A stretch of 64,000 nt of DNA, taken from assembly GCF_007997075.1 (NCBI RefSeq), contig NZ_VORS01000001.1, forward strand, positions 558,001 to 622,000, given 5' to 3'. The position numbers were made by a program, and so were the translations under genes. Shown one piece after another: positions 8,325-17,465 of the stretch (positions are counted from its first letter, which is position 1; every line of letters starts with the position of its first letter). The notes beneath the pieces were generated by a model. That model had not been told where the DNA came from, made no database searches, and was given only the letters and a program-made list of their open reading frames with translations. This stretch comes from Polaribacter sp. IC073. Its GTDB lineage: Bacteria > Bacteroidota > Bacteroidia > Flavobacteriales > Flavobacteriaceae.

Positions 8325-9467
8325 GTGATAAACAAACGCCTTTTAATTAAAAACTTACTTTCTCACAATGATGAGAACAGTTTTTATGACAAAAAGCAAA
8401 AATTATCTTTTGATTCTAAAGATGGAAAAGCGAAGTTCTTAAAGCATATTTGTGCATTTTCAAACTCGAATCCGTTCAACAATTCTTACATTATAATTGG
8501 TGTCGAAGATGAAGAAAATAAGATTCTTGGAGTCGATTTTTTTGACGATAGTAAAATACAAAACTTGGTAAATGCGTATTTGAAAAATCCACCAAAGATT
8601 GAATATGAGAATGTTCGTTTTCCTAGTTTGCCTCGTCATAAAGTAATTGGTTTGGTAACTATTTATCCGAATAACAAAATTACTTCGTTACTTAAAAATG
8701 CTTGGAAATATAGAAAAGATACCATTTTTTATAGAAGAGGTAGTAATTCTATGCCTTTTTTAGGAGATAATTTTGTACTTAAAAACACCAATAAAGAAAC
8801 AGTTGCAGCCATTGAAAAAAATGCAAGTAATAATATAGAATTAACGCTAGATGGCGTTTTCGATTTTATTAAGAATCATAAACCAGAGTACAATCCACAA
8901 TACAAGGTTTTTAACGAGCAATTTGTAGTGTGTTGGGCAGGAGAACAAAAGATTATTAATGGCGAAGTTTACTTCTCTAGAGTAGATATAGAGTTGATAA
9001 ATGAGCAAGTTCAACTCTTTTTTTCTGCGTTAGATGATGTGCAGATTACCTATAATAAGAAGTCTTTTATTATTACCGAATATATTTATCTAGGTTTAGA
9101 AAAGCAAGAGGAATACTTTCCTTTAGAGAAAACAATTATTCACTTTAAAGAAAACGGAAAACATGATATTGTAAGAGAATTTCTTTTTCAGCCACCGGTT
9201 TTTAAGAATGAAGTTATGGTTGATATTTATAATAATTGCAATTTAATTGTTCGAAAAATTGAACAAAACAAATTGCTTTCTTTAACAGAGCAGGAAGAGG
9301 TTTTACGTTTGCCAACAAATTATTTAATTTGTTATTTACATGGTTTTTTAGATGCTGAAGAACAACTTAAAATGGCAAAGAGTTATATAAAAAACTTAGA
9401 AGAAGAGTCTACTTACATAAAATATAAAGAAACGCTGCGTATTATTCGAAAAGTAAAGTATCATTAA
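8325..9467 (+). CDS. AlbA_2 (schlafen-like) domain protein
   Basis: 380 residues, GTG start six bases after the SDR stop. An AlbA_2 nucleic-acid-binding/ATPase-like domain covers about 30-150, with SKDGKAKFLKHICAFSNS, YIIIGVEDEENKILGVDF and KIQNLVNAYLKNPP. The rest (about 160-380) is a mixed alpha/beta region without a recognised motif and ends in a lysine-rich helix. AlbA_2 proteins are thought to act in transcription or RNA metabolism, but the function of this branch is unknown. The pairing with an SDR probably reflects co-transcription, not a shared pathway. Confidence 0.8.
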   Translation: MINKRLLIKNLLSHNDENSFYDKKQKLSFDSKDGKAKFLKHICAFSNSNPFNNSYIIIGVEDEENKILGVDFFDDSKIQNLVNAYLKNPPKIEYENVRFPSLPRHKVIGLVTIYPNNKITSLLKNAWKYRKDTIFYRRGSNSMPFLGDNFVLKNTNKETVAAIEKNASNNIELTLDGVFDFIKNHKPEYNPQYKVFNEQFVVCWAGEQKIINGEVYFSRVDIELINEQVQLFFSALDDVQITYNKKSFIITEYIYLGLEKQEEYFPLEKTIIHFKENGKHDIVREFLFQPPVFKNEVMVDIYNNCNLIVRKIEQNKLLSLTEQEEVLRLPTNYLICYLHGFLDAEEQLKMAKSYIKNLEEESTYIKYKETLRIIRKVKYH

Positions 9468-9475
9468 ATAAAAAA

Positions 9476-9505
9476 GGCTGTAAATCTATATTTACAGCCT
9501 TTTTT
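9476..9505. terminator. Bidirectional terminator
   Basis: A 9-bp perfect stem GGCTGTAAA / TTTACAGCC with a 6-base loop is flanked by A-runs on the left and T-runs on the right. It can end both the AlbA_2 transcript and the opposing 37-residue-protein transcript. Confidence 0.9.
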
Positions 9506-9525
9506 GTTTATTTCATTAAAAATAA

Positions 9526-9639
9526 TTACGCTCTAGATTTGCGTTTCTTCATTTTTTTATCTTCTAATTTCTTTAGAATTTTTTCTTGCTTTTTGTCGTT
9601 TAATTCTGCTTTTGTAAGCTTTTTTCTTAATACAGCCAT
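9526..9639 (-). CDS. 37-residue lysine-rich small protein
   Basis: Read directly from the minus strand: ATG, 37 codons, TAA. The product begins MAVLRKKLTKAELNDKK and ends KKMKKRKSRA. About 40% of residues are lysine or arginine and it should form one charged helix. The upstream in-frame TAA four codons before ATG fixes the start. The gene sits in its own unit: a consensus promoter (9807-9839), a structured leader (9640-9800), and a strong terminator (9476-9505). No known family is recognised; ribosome or RNA binding is a plausible guess from composition only. Confidence 0.7.
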   Translation of the reverse strand: MAVLRKKLTKAELNDKKQEKILKKLEDKKMKKRKSRA

Positions 9640-9800
9640 GATATTATTATTTTAAGTTTATGTAAAAAAAGAACATCTTCGTAAACCCTAAATTAATACA
9701 CTATTCTATATGCGAGTAGAGGTATTCAATATGTTTTTTGAATATCTTCTGTGAGAAATAATGTAGTAGAGTTGTTCAGGCACACTCGATATGCCTGACT
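9640..9800 (-). ncRNA. Structured 5' leader (possible cis-regulatory RNA) of the 37-residue protein
   Basis: About 160 nt lie between the predicted transcription start and the small gene. Hairpin 1 has arms 9776-9782 and 9792-9798 (TCAGGCA / TGCCTGA) with a 9-base loop. Hairpin 2 has arms 9723-9729 and 9738-9744 (TATTCAA / TTGAATA). Five loop bases of hairpin 1 (ACTCG on the plus strand, 9784-9788) are complementary to CGAGT at 9713-9717, which could make a pseudoknot. Together these suggest a cis-acting or bifunctional RNA. I do not recognise the family. Confidence 0.45.
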
Positions 9801-9806
9801 AATGCA

Positions 9807-9839
9807 CAAAGATAATTTTACGTTTTCTATACATTGCAA
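9807..9839 (-). promoter_or_regulatory. Promoter of the small-protein unit
   Basis: The minus strand shows TTG (9837-9839), 22 bases, then TATCTTTG (9807-9814). This is a perfect TAnnTTTG -7 element with an acceptable -33 spacing. Predicted start of transcription is near 9800. Confidence 0.65.
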
Positions 9840-10109
9840 AATAAAAAGAAGCACAAAACAAGCTACGGACTAGCGTCTCATAAAAACCATGTAAATATTT
9901 TCTTTTTATTCTGTTCATTGCAGTGTTACAATCAAAAATAATAATTAAAGATAAAGATAGCCATAAGATTTCATCTTACCTAATTTTAATATGGTGTTTA
10001 AATTTTTATAAGGAAAAGTATCAGATTTTATAATAATAGCTATTTTTAATCGCGATAATTTATCTTCTTTTAACAACAGTAAATGCGTTTATTTTATGCA
10101 CCTAAACTA
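9840..10109. other. Non-coding stretch
   Basis: AT-rich sequence between the small-protein promoter and the end of the DUF1501 gene. No open frame with a plausible start, no hairpin terminator and no recognised RNA was seen. Confidence 0.5.
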
Positions 10110-11300
10110 TTAGACAAATTTTAATTTAGAAAAATTATTATTCAAAATTGCTTTATCATCAACTTGCAACCATTTGTCTAAAATTGTAGCGTAAACTTCT
10201 CTAAAATCAACTTCATATTGTAGGTTTCCGTTGGCATCTAAATTGGCTAAATTTGGTACATCATTATACAAACCTTGTTTCTTTAAGTTTTTACCAATTA
10301 GAAAAACATTGTTTGCTGCACCATGATCTGTTCCTTGAGACTCATTTTGCTGCACACGTCTTCCAAATTCAGAAAAAGTAAGAATTAGTACATCATCAAA
10401 ATTGTTGTTTTTTTGTAAATCGTCAACAAAAACCTCCATACTTTCTGCGTATGTTTTTAACAATCTTGCTTGTGTATTTGGCTGATTGGCATGCGTATCA
10501 AAGCCTGTTAAACCGGCATAAAAAACCTGCGTATCTAATCCGGAATTTATAAATTGAGAAATGGTTTTTAATTGCTTTCCAAATAAGTTCTTCGGATAAT
10601 TATTGGAGGCAGCTTTTATCTTTGTCTTTTCAAAAATATACTTTGCAGAAGATTTTGCATCAATCATTGTAGTGTATAAATACCCCAAATTATGTTCGCT
10701 TAAATGTGCGTCTGCATTCGCGTTTATTACATTTCTATAGAAAGGCTCTCGTAAAGAATTGTACAGGGTTTTAGAGTCTGTAACTGCCAATCCGTTTTGT
10801 GTTTTCCCTTTCAATAATAAAGACAAAGATTCATCTACTTCTATCGCTTTTGTTGGTGTTCCTTTGGTGAAGTCTAAATAACGACCCACCCAACCATTTT
10901 GTAAAAACTGATGACTATCGCTTGCTGTTTGCCAAATATCTGTAGCTCTAAAATGTGATAAATTAGGGTTCGGATACCCAACATTATTTATAATACTTAC
11001 AAAACCTTTTTCGTACAAATTATGCAACGCTTGTAGGCTTTTATGAAGGCCAACTTCATCAGAAATTTTTAAGGTTTCATTCTCTTTTAAAGCGATGTTT
11101 TTTCGTTGTTGATAATAGATGTCATTTCTAAAAGGGACCACCGTATTTAACCCATCATTACCTCCTTTTAATTGAATAATTACAATTTTTTTATTGCCAA
11201 ATTTTTCTGTTGCAATTTGTTCAAAAGCTTTTAAAAACTGCGGAACAAAAAACATGCTCGAAGCAAAAGTGGTCTGTTTTAAAAAATCTCTACGTTTCAT
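10110..11300 (-). CDS. DUF1501 domain protein, exported
   Basis: 396 residues. The N-terminus MKRRDFLKQTTFASS is a twin-arginine-type signal (R-R-D-F-L-K), pointing to export in folded form. The body belongs to the DUF1501 family, related to alkaline-phosphatase-type sulfatases: VIIQLKGGNDGLNTVVPF, GFDTHANQ, ILTFSEFGRRVQQN and GTDHGAAN. The activity of the family is not established. It is downstream of the DUF1800 gene (98-base gap) on the same strand; this pair is a recurring neighbourhood in Bacteroidota and Planctomycetota. Confidence 0.88.
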   Translation of the reverse strand: MKRRDFLKQTTFASSMFFVPQFLKAFEQIATEKFGNKKIVIIQLKGGNDGLNTVVPFRNDIYYQQRKNIALKENETLKISDEVGLHKSLQALHNLYEKGFVSIINNVGYPNPNLSHFRATDIWQTASDSHQFLQNGWVGRYLDFTKGTPTKAIEVDESLSLLLKGKTQNGLAVTDSKTLYNSLREPFYRNVINANADAHLSEHNLGYLYTTMIDAKSSAKYIFEKTKIKAASNNYPKNLFGKQLKTISQFINSGLDTQVFYAGLTGFDTHANQPNTQARLLKTYAESMEVFVDDLQKNNNFDDVLILTFSEFGRRVQQNESQGTDHGAANNVFLIGKNLKKQGLYNDVPNLANLDANGNLQYEVDFREVYATILDKWLQVDDKAILNNNFSKLKFV

Positions 11301-11398
11301 AGGTTCGATTTTATTATTTTTATAGCTACTAAATGGTTTCTTTAAATGTACCTATTAAATAGGTGAAGTATACTTTCAATGAGGTTTCTATGCTACAT

Positions 11399-12772
11399 TT
11401 AGCAAAGTTGGTATTCTGGTAATGACATTAATTGCACACAAAAATCTTTCATTGGTATGCTTAGATTTTTTAGCAATAATTGCTGTGTTCCAGAATTTAT
11501 CTCTGAGGTTAAAACAAACGGAATTAACTCTTTATTTGAATATTCTTTATAGTTCTTTTCAAAAGAAACCCAAGCTACTTTTGTTTTTATAAAAGCTTTC
11601 CTTTTTAATCTTTTAGATTTTAAATCTGTAACCATGGTTTCCTCGTCTCCCGTATCTGAATACGTAATTTCGGCATTATTCAACAAAATAGAAGGCAATC
11701 GCAAACGTCTTACTAAGGTGTTGCTATCAATCCAATTTCTTCCTGTTTGCCAACCCGCAACATTTGGCGGACGCATAAGTGTTTGCCCTAATAAACGCTG
11801 TACCAATAAGACTTGTTTTGGTTTTTCAAAACTATAAGGAATTATTGTATGAATTCCTGCTAACAATTCTACTGGCGATTTTATTTTCGTTCCAATATTT
11901 TCAGTAGTATAAAACCAATCTGAAAGTAAAACAAAACGCATTAATTTTTCAATATTATAATCTTTAAAGAAAACGGTTGTCATTTCTTCTACATGATTTT
12001 TATTGATGTTTTCATTTACGAAATAACTGTATATTTTCTCTGATATATGCCTTGCACATTGTTTTTGTGCTAGAATTATATGTACAATATCGTCTCCATT
12101 AAAATTACCTTTTTTACCAAAAAAAGTTTTTTCACCTTCATCATGATGTTTTCTACGCATTACAAATTCTCCTCTAAAATTATGGTTATAACCTGTAAAA
12201 GCTCTGGCAGCTTCTTTAATATCTGTTTCTGTATAATTGCCTTGTCCTAAGGTGAAAAGTTCCATTAATTCTCTTGCAAAATTCTCATTGGAACTTTTCT
12301 TCTTATTTTGTTTGTTATTTAAATATGCTAACATTGCCGCTTCTTTAGAAACTATTTTAGTGAAATTAGCAAAATTGCCAAAAGCATTTGTTCTTAGCAT
12401 GTTGTTATAATTTTGTGCGTAAAGAATGTTTCTACTCTCGCAGACAAAATGATTTGTCCAAAAAAGCGTCATTTTTTCTCTAAACATTTCTGTAGGGTTT
12501 AGAATTCTATCTACCCAAGCAATAGAAAAATCATCTACTTTTTTTCTACTTATTTTTTGAAGCTCTTTTCTTCTTTCTTTATTTTTAAAATCAGCAGGTT
12601 TTAGACCTTTTAAAAAGGAAAGATCTACTTTTAAAGGAGTCGTTTTTATTGATGAATGAAAGATTTCATCAATAATTTTTCGTTTACTTTTCTTAGACAA
12701 ACGTTCTAATTCTTTTGGGGAAATACCAAACCCAACTCTATTAAATAAATGTTGTACGTGTGCTGATTTCAT
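11399..12772 (-). CDS. DUF1800 domain protein
   Basis: 457 residues of a DUF1800 family protein. Family landmarks are HLFNRVGFGISPKE at the start, MTLFWTNHFV, NFARELMELFTLGQGNYTE, ARAFTGYN, and RPPNVAGWQTGRNWID. No signal peptide is obvious, unlike many relatives. Function is unknown; the constant pairing with DUF1501 proteins suggests a two-protein system at the cell envelope. It is the first gene of the pair, with its start facing the molybdenum-hydroxylase genes on the other strand. Confidence 0.88.
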   Translation of the reverse strand: MKSAHVQHLFNRVGFGISPKELERLSKKSKRKIIDEIFHSSIKTTPLKVDLSFLKGLKPADFKNKERRKELQKISRKKVDDFSIAWVDRILNPTEMFREKMTLFWTNHFVCESRNILYAQNYNNMLRTNAFGNFANFTKIVSKEAAMLAYLNNKQNKKKSSNENFARELMELFTLGQGNYTETDIKEAARAFTGYNHNFRGEFVMRRKHHDEGEKTFFGKKGNFNGDDIVHIILAQKQCARHISEKIYSYFVNENINKNHVEEMTTVFFKDYNIEKLMRFVLLSDWFYTTENIGTKIKSPVELLAGIHTIIPYSFEKPKQVLLVQRLLGQTLMRPPNVAGWQTGRNWIDSNTLVRRLRLPSILLNNAEITYSDTGDEETMVTDLKSKRLKRKAFIKTKVAWVSFEKNYKEYSNKELIPFVLTSEINSGTQQLLLKNLSIPMKDFCVQLMSLPEYQLC

Positions 12773-12889
12773 GTTGTTTAGACTTCATTATTTAAACAAG
12801 GTTTAATTTAAACAATCTTAAGGTAAAATTAGAATAAAAAAATAACCACAATTTTTTGTAACTTACCTCCATAATTTAAAACCACTTTT

Positions 12890-13351
12890 ATGCCAAATTA
12901 CACTTTAAACGTTAATGGAAAACAAGTTGCTGTTTCTGCAGATGAAGATACACCGTTACTTTGGGTTTTGCGAGATGAACTAAACTTAGTAGGTACAAAA
13001 TTCGGGTGCGGTATTGCACAATGTGGAGCTTGTACTGTGCACATAGATGGTGTTGCAACAAGAAGTTGCCAAATGCAAGTTTCTATTCTAGATGCTGTGA
13101 AAATCACAACAATAGAAGGTTTGTCTAAAGATGGAAACCACCCTGTACAAGAGGCTTGGAAAGAAATTGATGTGCCACAATGTGGGTATTGTCAAGCAGG
13201 TCAAATTATGACAGCTTCTGCATTCTTAGCAGAAAATAAGCGTCCGTCTGAAGAAGAGATACGAAACGCAATGCATGGTAATATTTGTAGATGCGCTTCT
13301 TATAATAGAATAGAGAAGGCAGTGAAAGTTGCTTCAGAAAAAATGTCATAA
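12890..13351 (+). CDS. (2Fe-2S) subunit of a molybdenum hydroxylase
   Basis: 153 residues with two [2Fe-2S] sites. The plant-type ferredoxin domain carries FGCGIAQCGACTVHI plus a later cysteine (TRSC). The C-terminal helical domain carries PQCGYCQAGQ and NICRCASY. It passes electrons from the molybdenum subunit. It is most like the small subunit of isoquinoline 1-oxidoreductase/aldehyde dehydrogenase types. It lacks a signal peptide and would be exported bound to its Tat-signal-bearing partner, encoded 89 bases downstream. Confidence 0.93.
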   Translation: MPNYTLNVNGKQVAVSADEDTPLLWVLRDELNLVGTKFGCGIAQCGACTVHIDGVATRSCQMQVSILDAVKITTIEGLSKDGNHPVQEAWKEIDVPQCGYCQAGQIMTASAFLAENKRPSEEEIRNAMHGNICRCASYNRIEKAVKVASEKMS

Positions 13352-13400
13352 TTCAAAAAATGATTTCCCGAAGTTTTTACGAAGAGGAAAACCTTGAAAT

Positions 13401-13427
13401 TGTCATTCCAGTGAAAACAGGAATCTA
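13401..13427 (+). repeat. Possible remnant of a dispersed intergenic repeat
   Basis: TGTCATTCCAGTGAAAACAG followed by GAATCTA contains ATTCC / GGAAT arms. It resembles the 'GTCATTCCTGCGAAGGCAGGAATCT' type block that, from memory, is common between flavobacterial genes. Only one copy lies in this window. Confidence 0.35.
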
Positions 13428-13440
13428 AAAATTAAGAAAA

Positions 13441-15657
13441 ATGAAACTACACAATAAAGATAATTTTAGTCGAAGAAACTTTTTAAAAACATCTGTTTTA
13501 GCAGGAGGAGGAATGTTAATTGGTTTTAATTTGCTAACAGCCTGCAAGCCAGGAGTAAAAATGCCCGTAGATATTGCAAATTTAAACTTTAACGATTTTA
13601 ACGCATTTATAAAAATTTCTGATGAAGGGTATGTCACCATTTTTTCTCCAAATCCAGAAATAGGGCAAGGTGTAAAAACCTCTATGCCAATGATTATTGC
13701 AGAGGAACTAGATGTAGATTGGAAAAACGTAACGGTTGCACAAGGTGTTTTAGATACAAATAATTATACAAGACAAGTTGCTGGTGGTAGTCAATCGATA
13801 CGTTTTAGTTGGGGTGCTTTAAGACAAACAGGCGCAACTGCAAAACAAATGTTGGTAAATGCGGCGGCGGTAAAGTGGAATGTTGCTGCAGCAACTTTAA
13901 AAGCTTCTAAAGGTATTATAACAAATGCAAACGGAGAAACATTAGGCTATGGAGATGTTGTAAAAGAAGCGGCATTATTAGAGGTTCCTGAAGGTGTTCA
14001 GTTGAAAGATGCTAAAGATTTTACAATAATCGGACAGGAAATTGTAAATGTAGATATTGATAAAATTATCACAGGAGCATCATTATTTGGTCTAGATTAC
14101 AAGACAGAAGGAATGGTAATTGCATCTGTTTTAAGACCTCCAGCTTTTGGGCAAAAATTAAAAAGTTTTAATGCTTCGGAAGCAAAAAAAGTAAACGGGG
14201 TAATCGATGTAATCACCATCGGAGATAAAGTAAGAAAATACGTTGCAGCCGGTAAAGGAAACTGGACTTTCAAATTATCTGAAACAGATAAGGTTGTTGT
14301 AATTGCAGAAAATACTTGGGCAGCAATAAAAGGTAAGAAAGCACTTTCTGCTGTTTGGCAAACAGCCTCTAAAGCAGAAACTACAGAAGCACATGACGCA
14401 ATTCTAACCGATATTTTAGATGGTAAAAACCTAAGTACAAAAAGAGAAGATGGTAATTTAAAAGAAGCTTTTGCTACGGCAGATAAAGTTGTTGAAAAAA
14501 CCTATCATTCACCATTTTTACCACACAATTGTATGGAACCGATGAATTTTTATGCAAATGTAACTGCAGAGAAAGTTCATTTGGTTGGGCCTGTTCAAAC
14601 ACCAGAGTTTGCAGCCTCTGTTGTTGCAGAAATGTTAGAGTGCGACCTTGAAAAGGTTCATTTAGAAATGACAAGAATGGGTGGTGGCTTTGGTAGAAGA
14701 CTGTACGGCGATTTTGTTTACGAGGCTGCAGAAATAGCTGCGGTAATTAAAAGGCCAGTTAAAGTTGTTTCTACAAGAGAAGATGATATGACCACAGGTA
14801 TTTACAAACCTTCTGTAAAATATAGAATAAAAGCAGCTTTAAAAGACGGAAAAGTAACAGGCTACCACTTAAAAGAAGCTGCTATAAACGGCAATATGTA
14901 CGGTTTAATTCCTAACTTTTTTCCTGCGGGATGTATTCCTAATTATAAAGTGGAGACAGGAAACTATAATAGTAATATTACAACAGGAGCTTGGAGAGCA
15001 CCGTACACTAACTTTTTAGCATTTGCAGAACAAAGTTTCTTTGATGAGTTGGCTACAGAATTAAATATAGATCCTATTCAATTACGTTTAGATTTATTGC
15101 AAAATGTAAAAGGATCAACAGATAAAAGAATAGAATATTCTGGTCAAAGAATGGAAGATACTATTAAATTAGTAAGAGAAAAAGCCAATTGGGGCAACGT
15201 ATCTAAAGGGGTTTACCAAGGTTTTTCAGCGTATTATAGTCACAATACGCATGTTGCAGAGGTTGCAGATATTGAGTTAAAAAACGGACTTCCTATTATT
15301 AAAAAAGTAACGGTTGCTGTAGATTGTGGTGTTGTTGTAAACCCAACTGGTGCAAGAAACCAAGTTGAAGGTGGTGTTATAGACGGAATAGGACATGCGA
15401 TGTATTCGGATTTCTCTTTTAAGGATGGCAAACCAGAATACAAAAATTTTGATACTTTTAGATTGATAAGAATGAACGAAACCCCAAAAGTAGAGGTTCA
15501 TTTTGTAGAAAATAATTTGTCGCCAACAGGTTTAGGAGAACCAGGTTTACCTCCTGCAGGTGGTGCTGTTGCGAATGCCATTAATGCAGCTTTAGGTAAA
15601 AGAATTTATAGCCAGCCTTTTATAAAAGAATTAAATAAAAGTAATGTTTTAGGATAA
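13441..15657 (+). CDS. Molybdopterin-binding subunit of a xanthine dehydrogenase-family oxidoreductase
   Basis: 738 residues. It begins with a twin-arginine signal (FSRRNFLKTSVLAGGG, then GFNLLTACK), so the enzyme should work in the periplasm. An a/b hammerhead region lies near 205-290, followed by molybdenum-cofactor domains with TRMGGGFGRRL, TGAWRAPYTNF, GVVVNPTGARNQVEGG and the active-site segment GLGEPGLPPAGGAVANA. It is most similar in layout to isoquinoline 1-oxidoreductase beta subunit. The substrate is not predictable; an N-heterocycle or aldehyde is likely. No FAD subunit, cytochrome c or XdhC chaperone gene lies next to it. Strong terminator downstream. Confidence 0.9.
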   Translation: MKLHNKDNFSRRNFLKTSVLAGGGMLIGFNLLTACKPGVKMPVDIANLNFNDFNAFIKISDEGYVTIFSPNPEIGQGVKTSMPMIIAEELDVDWKNVTVAQGVLDTNNYTRQVAGGSQSIRFSWGALRQTGATAKQMLVNAAAVKWNVAAATLKASKGIITNANGETLGYGDVVKEAALLEVPEGVQLKDAKDFTIIGQEIVNVDIDKIITGASLFGLDYKTEGMVIASVLRPPAFGQKLKSFNASEAKKVNGVIDVITIGDKVRKYVAAGKGNWTFKLSETDKVVVIAENTWAAIKGKKALSAVWQTASKAETTEAHDAILTDILDGKNLSTKREDGNLKEAFATADKVVEKTYHSPFLPHNCMEPMNFYANVTAEKVHLVGPVQTPEFAASVVAEMLECDLEKVHLEMTRMGGGFGRRLYGDFVYEAAEIAAVIKRPVKVVSTREDDMTTGIYKPSVKYRIKAALKDGKVTGYHLKEAAINGNMYGLIPNFFPAGCIPNYKVETGNYNSNITTGAWRAPYTNFLAFAEQSFFDELATELNIDPIQLRLDLLQNVKGSTDKRIEYSGQRMEDTIKLVREKANWGNVSKGVYQGFSAYYSHNTHVAEVADIELKNGLPIIKKVTVAVDCGVVVNPTGARNQVEGGVIDGIGHAMYSDFSFKDGKPEYKNFDTFRLIRMNETPKVEVHFVENNLSPTGLGEPGLPPAGGAVANAINAALGKRIYSQPFIKELNKSNVLG

Positions 15658-15730
15658 TTATTGTAGTGAGACTGAGACTCTAATAATCTTATAAATCAAT
15701 TGAAATAAATAAATAGTTTCTTAAAATTAA

Positions 15731-15769
15731 AAGAACCTCGAGATATCAACTATCTCGAGGTTCTTTTTC
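15731..15769. terminator. Strong bidirectional terminator
   Basis: A 15-bp perfect inverted repeat (AAGAACCTCGAGATA / TATCTCGAGGTTCTT) with a 5-base loop lies between the convergent molybdopterin-subunit and AraC genes. Confidence 0.92.
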
Positions 15770-15811
15770 TTTGTACACCTTCTCAACTTATATTAATTTT
15801 TTTTAAAAAGA

Positions 15812-16828
15812 TTATGCAGATGCAGCTATTTTATTTTTCTTCTTATAATCTCTAGGAGAGCAGTTATATTTTTCTTTAAACCTTTTAGAAAAATAACTAC
15901 GACTAGAAAAACCTAAACTGTAAACAATTTCCGAAATACTTAAATCTGTATTTATTATTAACTCCTCAGATTTTTTTAAACGAACAGATCTAATATATTC
16001 ACAAATAGTTAATCCGTGCATTAGTTTGAAACCTTCTTGTATCTTTGCTGCGGTAAGTCCTGTTTTGCGAGTTAAATTATTAATTTTGTGGTCTAAATCT
16101 GGATAATTGCTGATGTACTCAGTTAAATCTTTAATTAGTTCCAATTCGCTTTTTGTTAGAGAGTTCGCAGTAGTGTTAGTAGAACTGGTATCTTTTTTAT
16201 GTTGCTCTATTTCTAAAGCCAAAATAAGGTTTACAGTTCCTTTTAATAATAATGACCTAACAAGACCTTCATTTTTTACCGCTTTTAACTGTTTAATATG
16301 TTCAGCAATTTTAAGATTGTATGATCCCAGGTAAATATAATCTGCTTTCTTCTCTGTAATAAATGTCGTTTTAAGAGCGCTGTTAATTTCAGATGATGTT
16401 CCATTTTTTGCCGCTGTATTTATAGAAATTATAGTTGTGTTTGTTGCTACACCTTTAAATAAAGTAATTGTATTTTTTTCTGAAACAATATTAGATAAAA
16501 TACTTGTTTGAAAAGTTTCAATTGTATTTGTAGTTTTATTATTTTGAAATGAGTGAGAAATTTTACCCTTAGAACAGTATACAAAGTTAATATGTTTGCC
16601 AACTTTAGAGTCTATATCTATCTGAAGGTCATGGTTTGTAGTAATATTAAATTCTAATAAACTAACACCATCTTCAAAGCTAATAGAACGGATGGTTCCT
16701 GTACCTATGCTATTATTAATTGTAAGAAATTGTTCTTTAGGTGTTGCGTTTAATGTTCCACCAATTTCTTTTTGTAAGTTATTAAAAAAAATATTTAAGC
16801 CGTTTAATTTAGAATTTACAGTGATCAT
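15812..16828 (-). CDS. AraC family transcriptional regulator
   Basis: 338 residues. A C-terminal AraC/XylS DNA-binding domain (about 245-335) has two helix-turn-helix units: LTAAKIQEGFKLMHGLTICEYIRSVRL, and the second one at ISEIVYSLGFSSRSYFSKRFKE followed by NCSPRDYKK. The N-terminal two thirds form a beta-rich ligand-sensing region without recognisable family features, similar in layout to PchR-type regulators. The gene faces away from the small secreted protein at 17157, with a 328-base intergenic region between, so autoregulation or control of that gene is possible. Confidence 0.88.
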   Translation of the reverse strand: MITVNSKLNGLNIFFNNLQKEIGGTLNATPKEQFLTINNSIGTGTIRSISFEDGVSLLEFNITTNHDLQIDIDSKVGKHINFVYCSKGKISHSFQNNKTTNTIETFQTSILSNIVSEKNTITLFKGVATNTTIISINTAAKNGTSSEINSALKTTFITEKKADYIYLGSYNLKIAEHIKQLKAVKNEGLVRSLLLKGTVNLILALEIEQHKKDTSSTNTTANSLTKSELELIKDLTEYISNYPDLDHKINNLTRKTGLTAAKIQEGFKLMHGLTICEYIRSVRLKKSEELIINTDLSISEIVYSLGFSSRSYFSKRFKEKYNCSPRDYKKKNKIAASA

Positions 16829-17156
16829 AGTTGGGTAGATTTTTTAATTATTACTTATTGTTGATTTTAAATAGTTGAATTAAAGTTTGTTTAATCTATG
16901 TTTAAAATCATGCTACAAAGAAAGCACAACCTAAAACTTTTCATGTTACAGAATTTTATCAGATTGTTATAAAATTACAGAATTTGTTAATTTTTTGATA
17001 AAATTTTATTTATAAACACCTGTTTAATAGGTTTTTGAATATTGGTTCTCGTTTTTGTTTATGAATTATATAATGTTTTAAGGAAATTATATAAGTTCAC
17101 TAACTATAATATGCTTTAGTTTTAGACCTCTGATGAACCTCTAAAAACAATTAGAC
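16829..17156. promoter_or_regulatory. Divergent control region with paired direct repeats
   Basis: 328 AT-rich bases between the AraC gene and a secreted protein gene. TTACAGAATTT occurs twice (16946-16956 and 16975-16985), 29 bases apart, close to three helical turns. Tandem direct repeats are typical AraC binding sites. No perfect TAnnTTTG element was found on either strand. Confidence 0.35.
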
Positions 17157-17465
17157 ATGAAAAACTTAATATTAGTATGTGCTTTCTTTTCTGTTACATT
17201 ATTAACAGGAGCTAAAACAATAGATTCTAACAATGTAGGTTTAGACAATACACATCAAGAAAATAAAATAATTGCAACTTTTGATGGCGCAGAAGGAAAT
17301 TATTTTTTCTTCACAGATTCACAAGAGAATGCACTTCAATTTGAAAATATAGCGCCGAATGTTGTAAGAAATTATAATTTAGTTGCTGGTGATTATATTG
17401 GGTATAATTTTGAAATCACCTATAATAACACAAAAATTATAGCATTAAAAAGGATTGCTAATTAA
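17157..17465 (+). CDS. Small secreted protein of unknown function
   Basis: 102 residues with a signal peptide (LILVCAFFSVTLLTGAKT), probably cleaved after the small residues near position 19. The mature part of about 80 residues is predicted to be beta-rich (IIATFDGAEGNYFFFTDS, then GYNFEITYNNTKIIALKRI). No family is recognised. Orientation opposite to the AraC regulator suggests it may be the regulator's target. Confidence 0.6.
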   Translation: MKNLILVCAFFSVTLLTGAKTIDSNNVGLDNTHQENKIIATFDGAEGNYFFFTDSQENALQFENIAPNVVRNYNLVAGDYIGYNFEITYNNTKIIALKRIAN

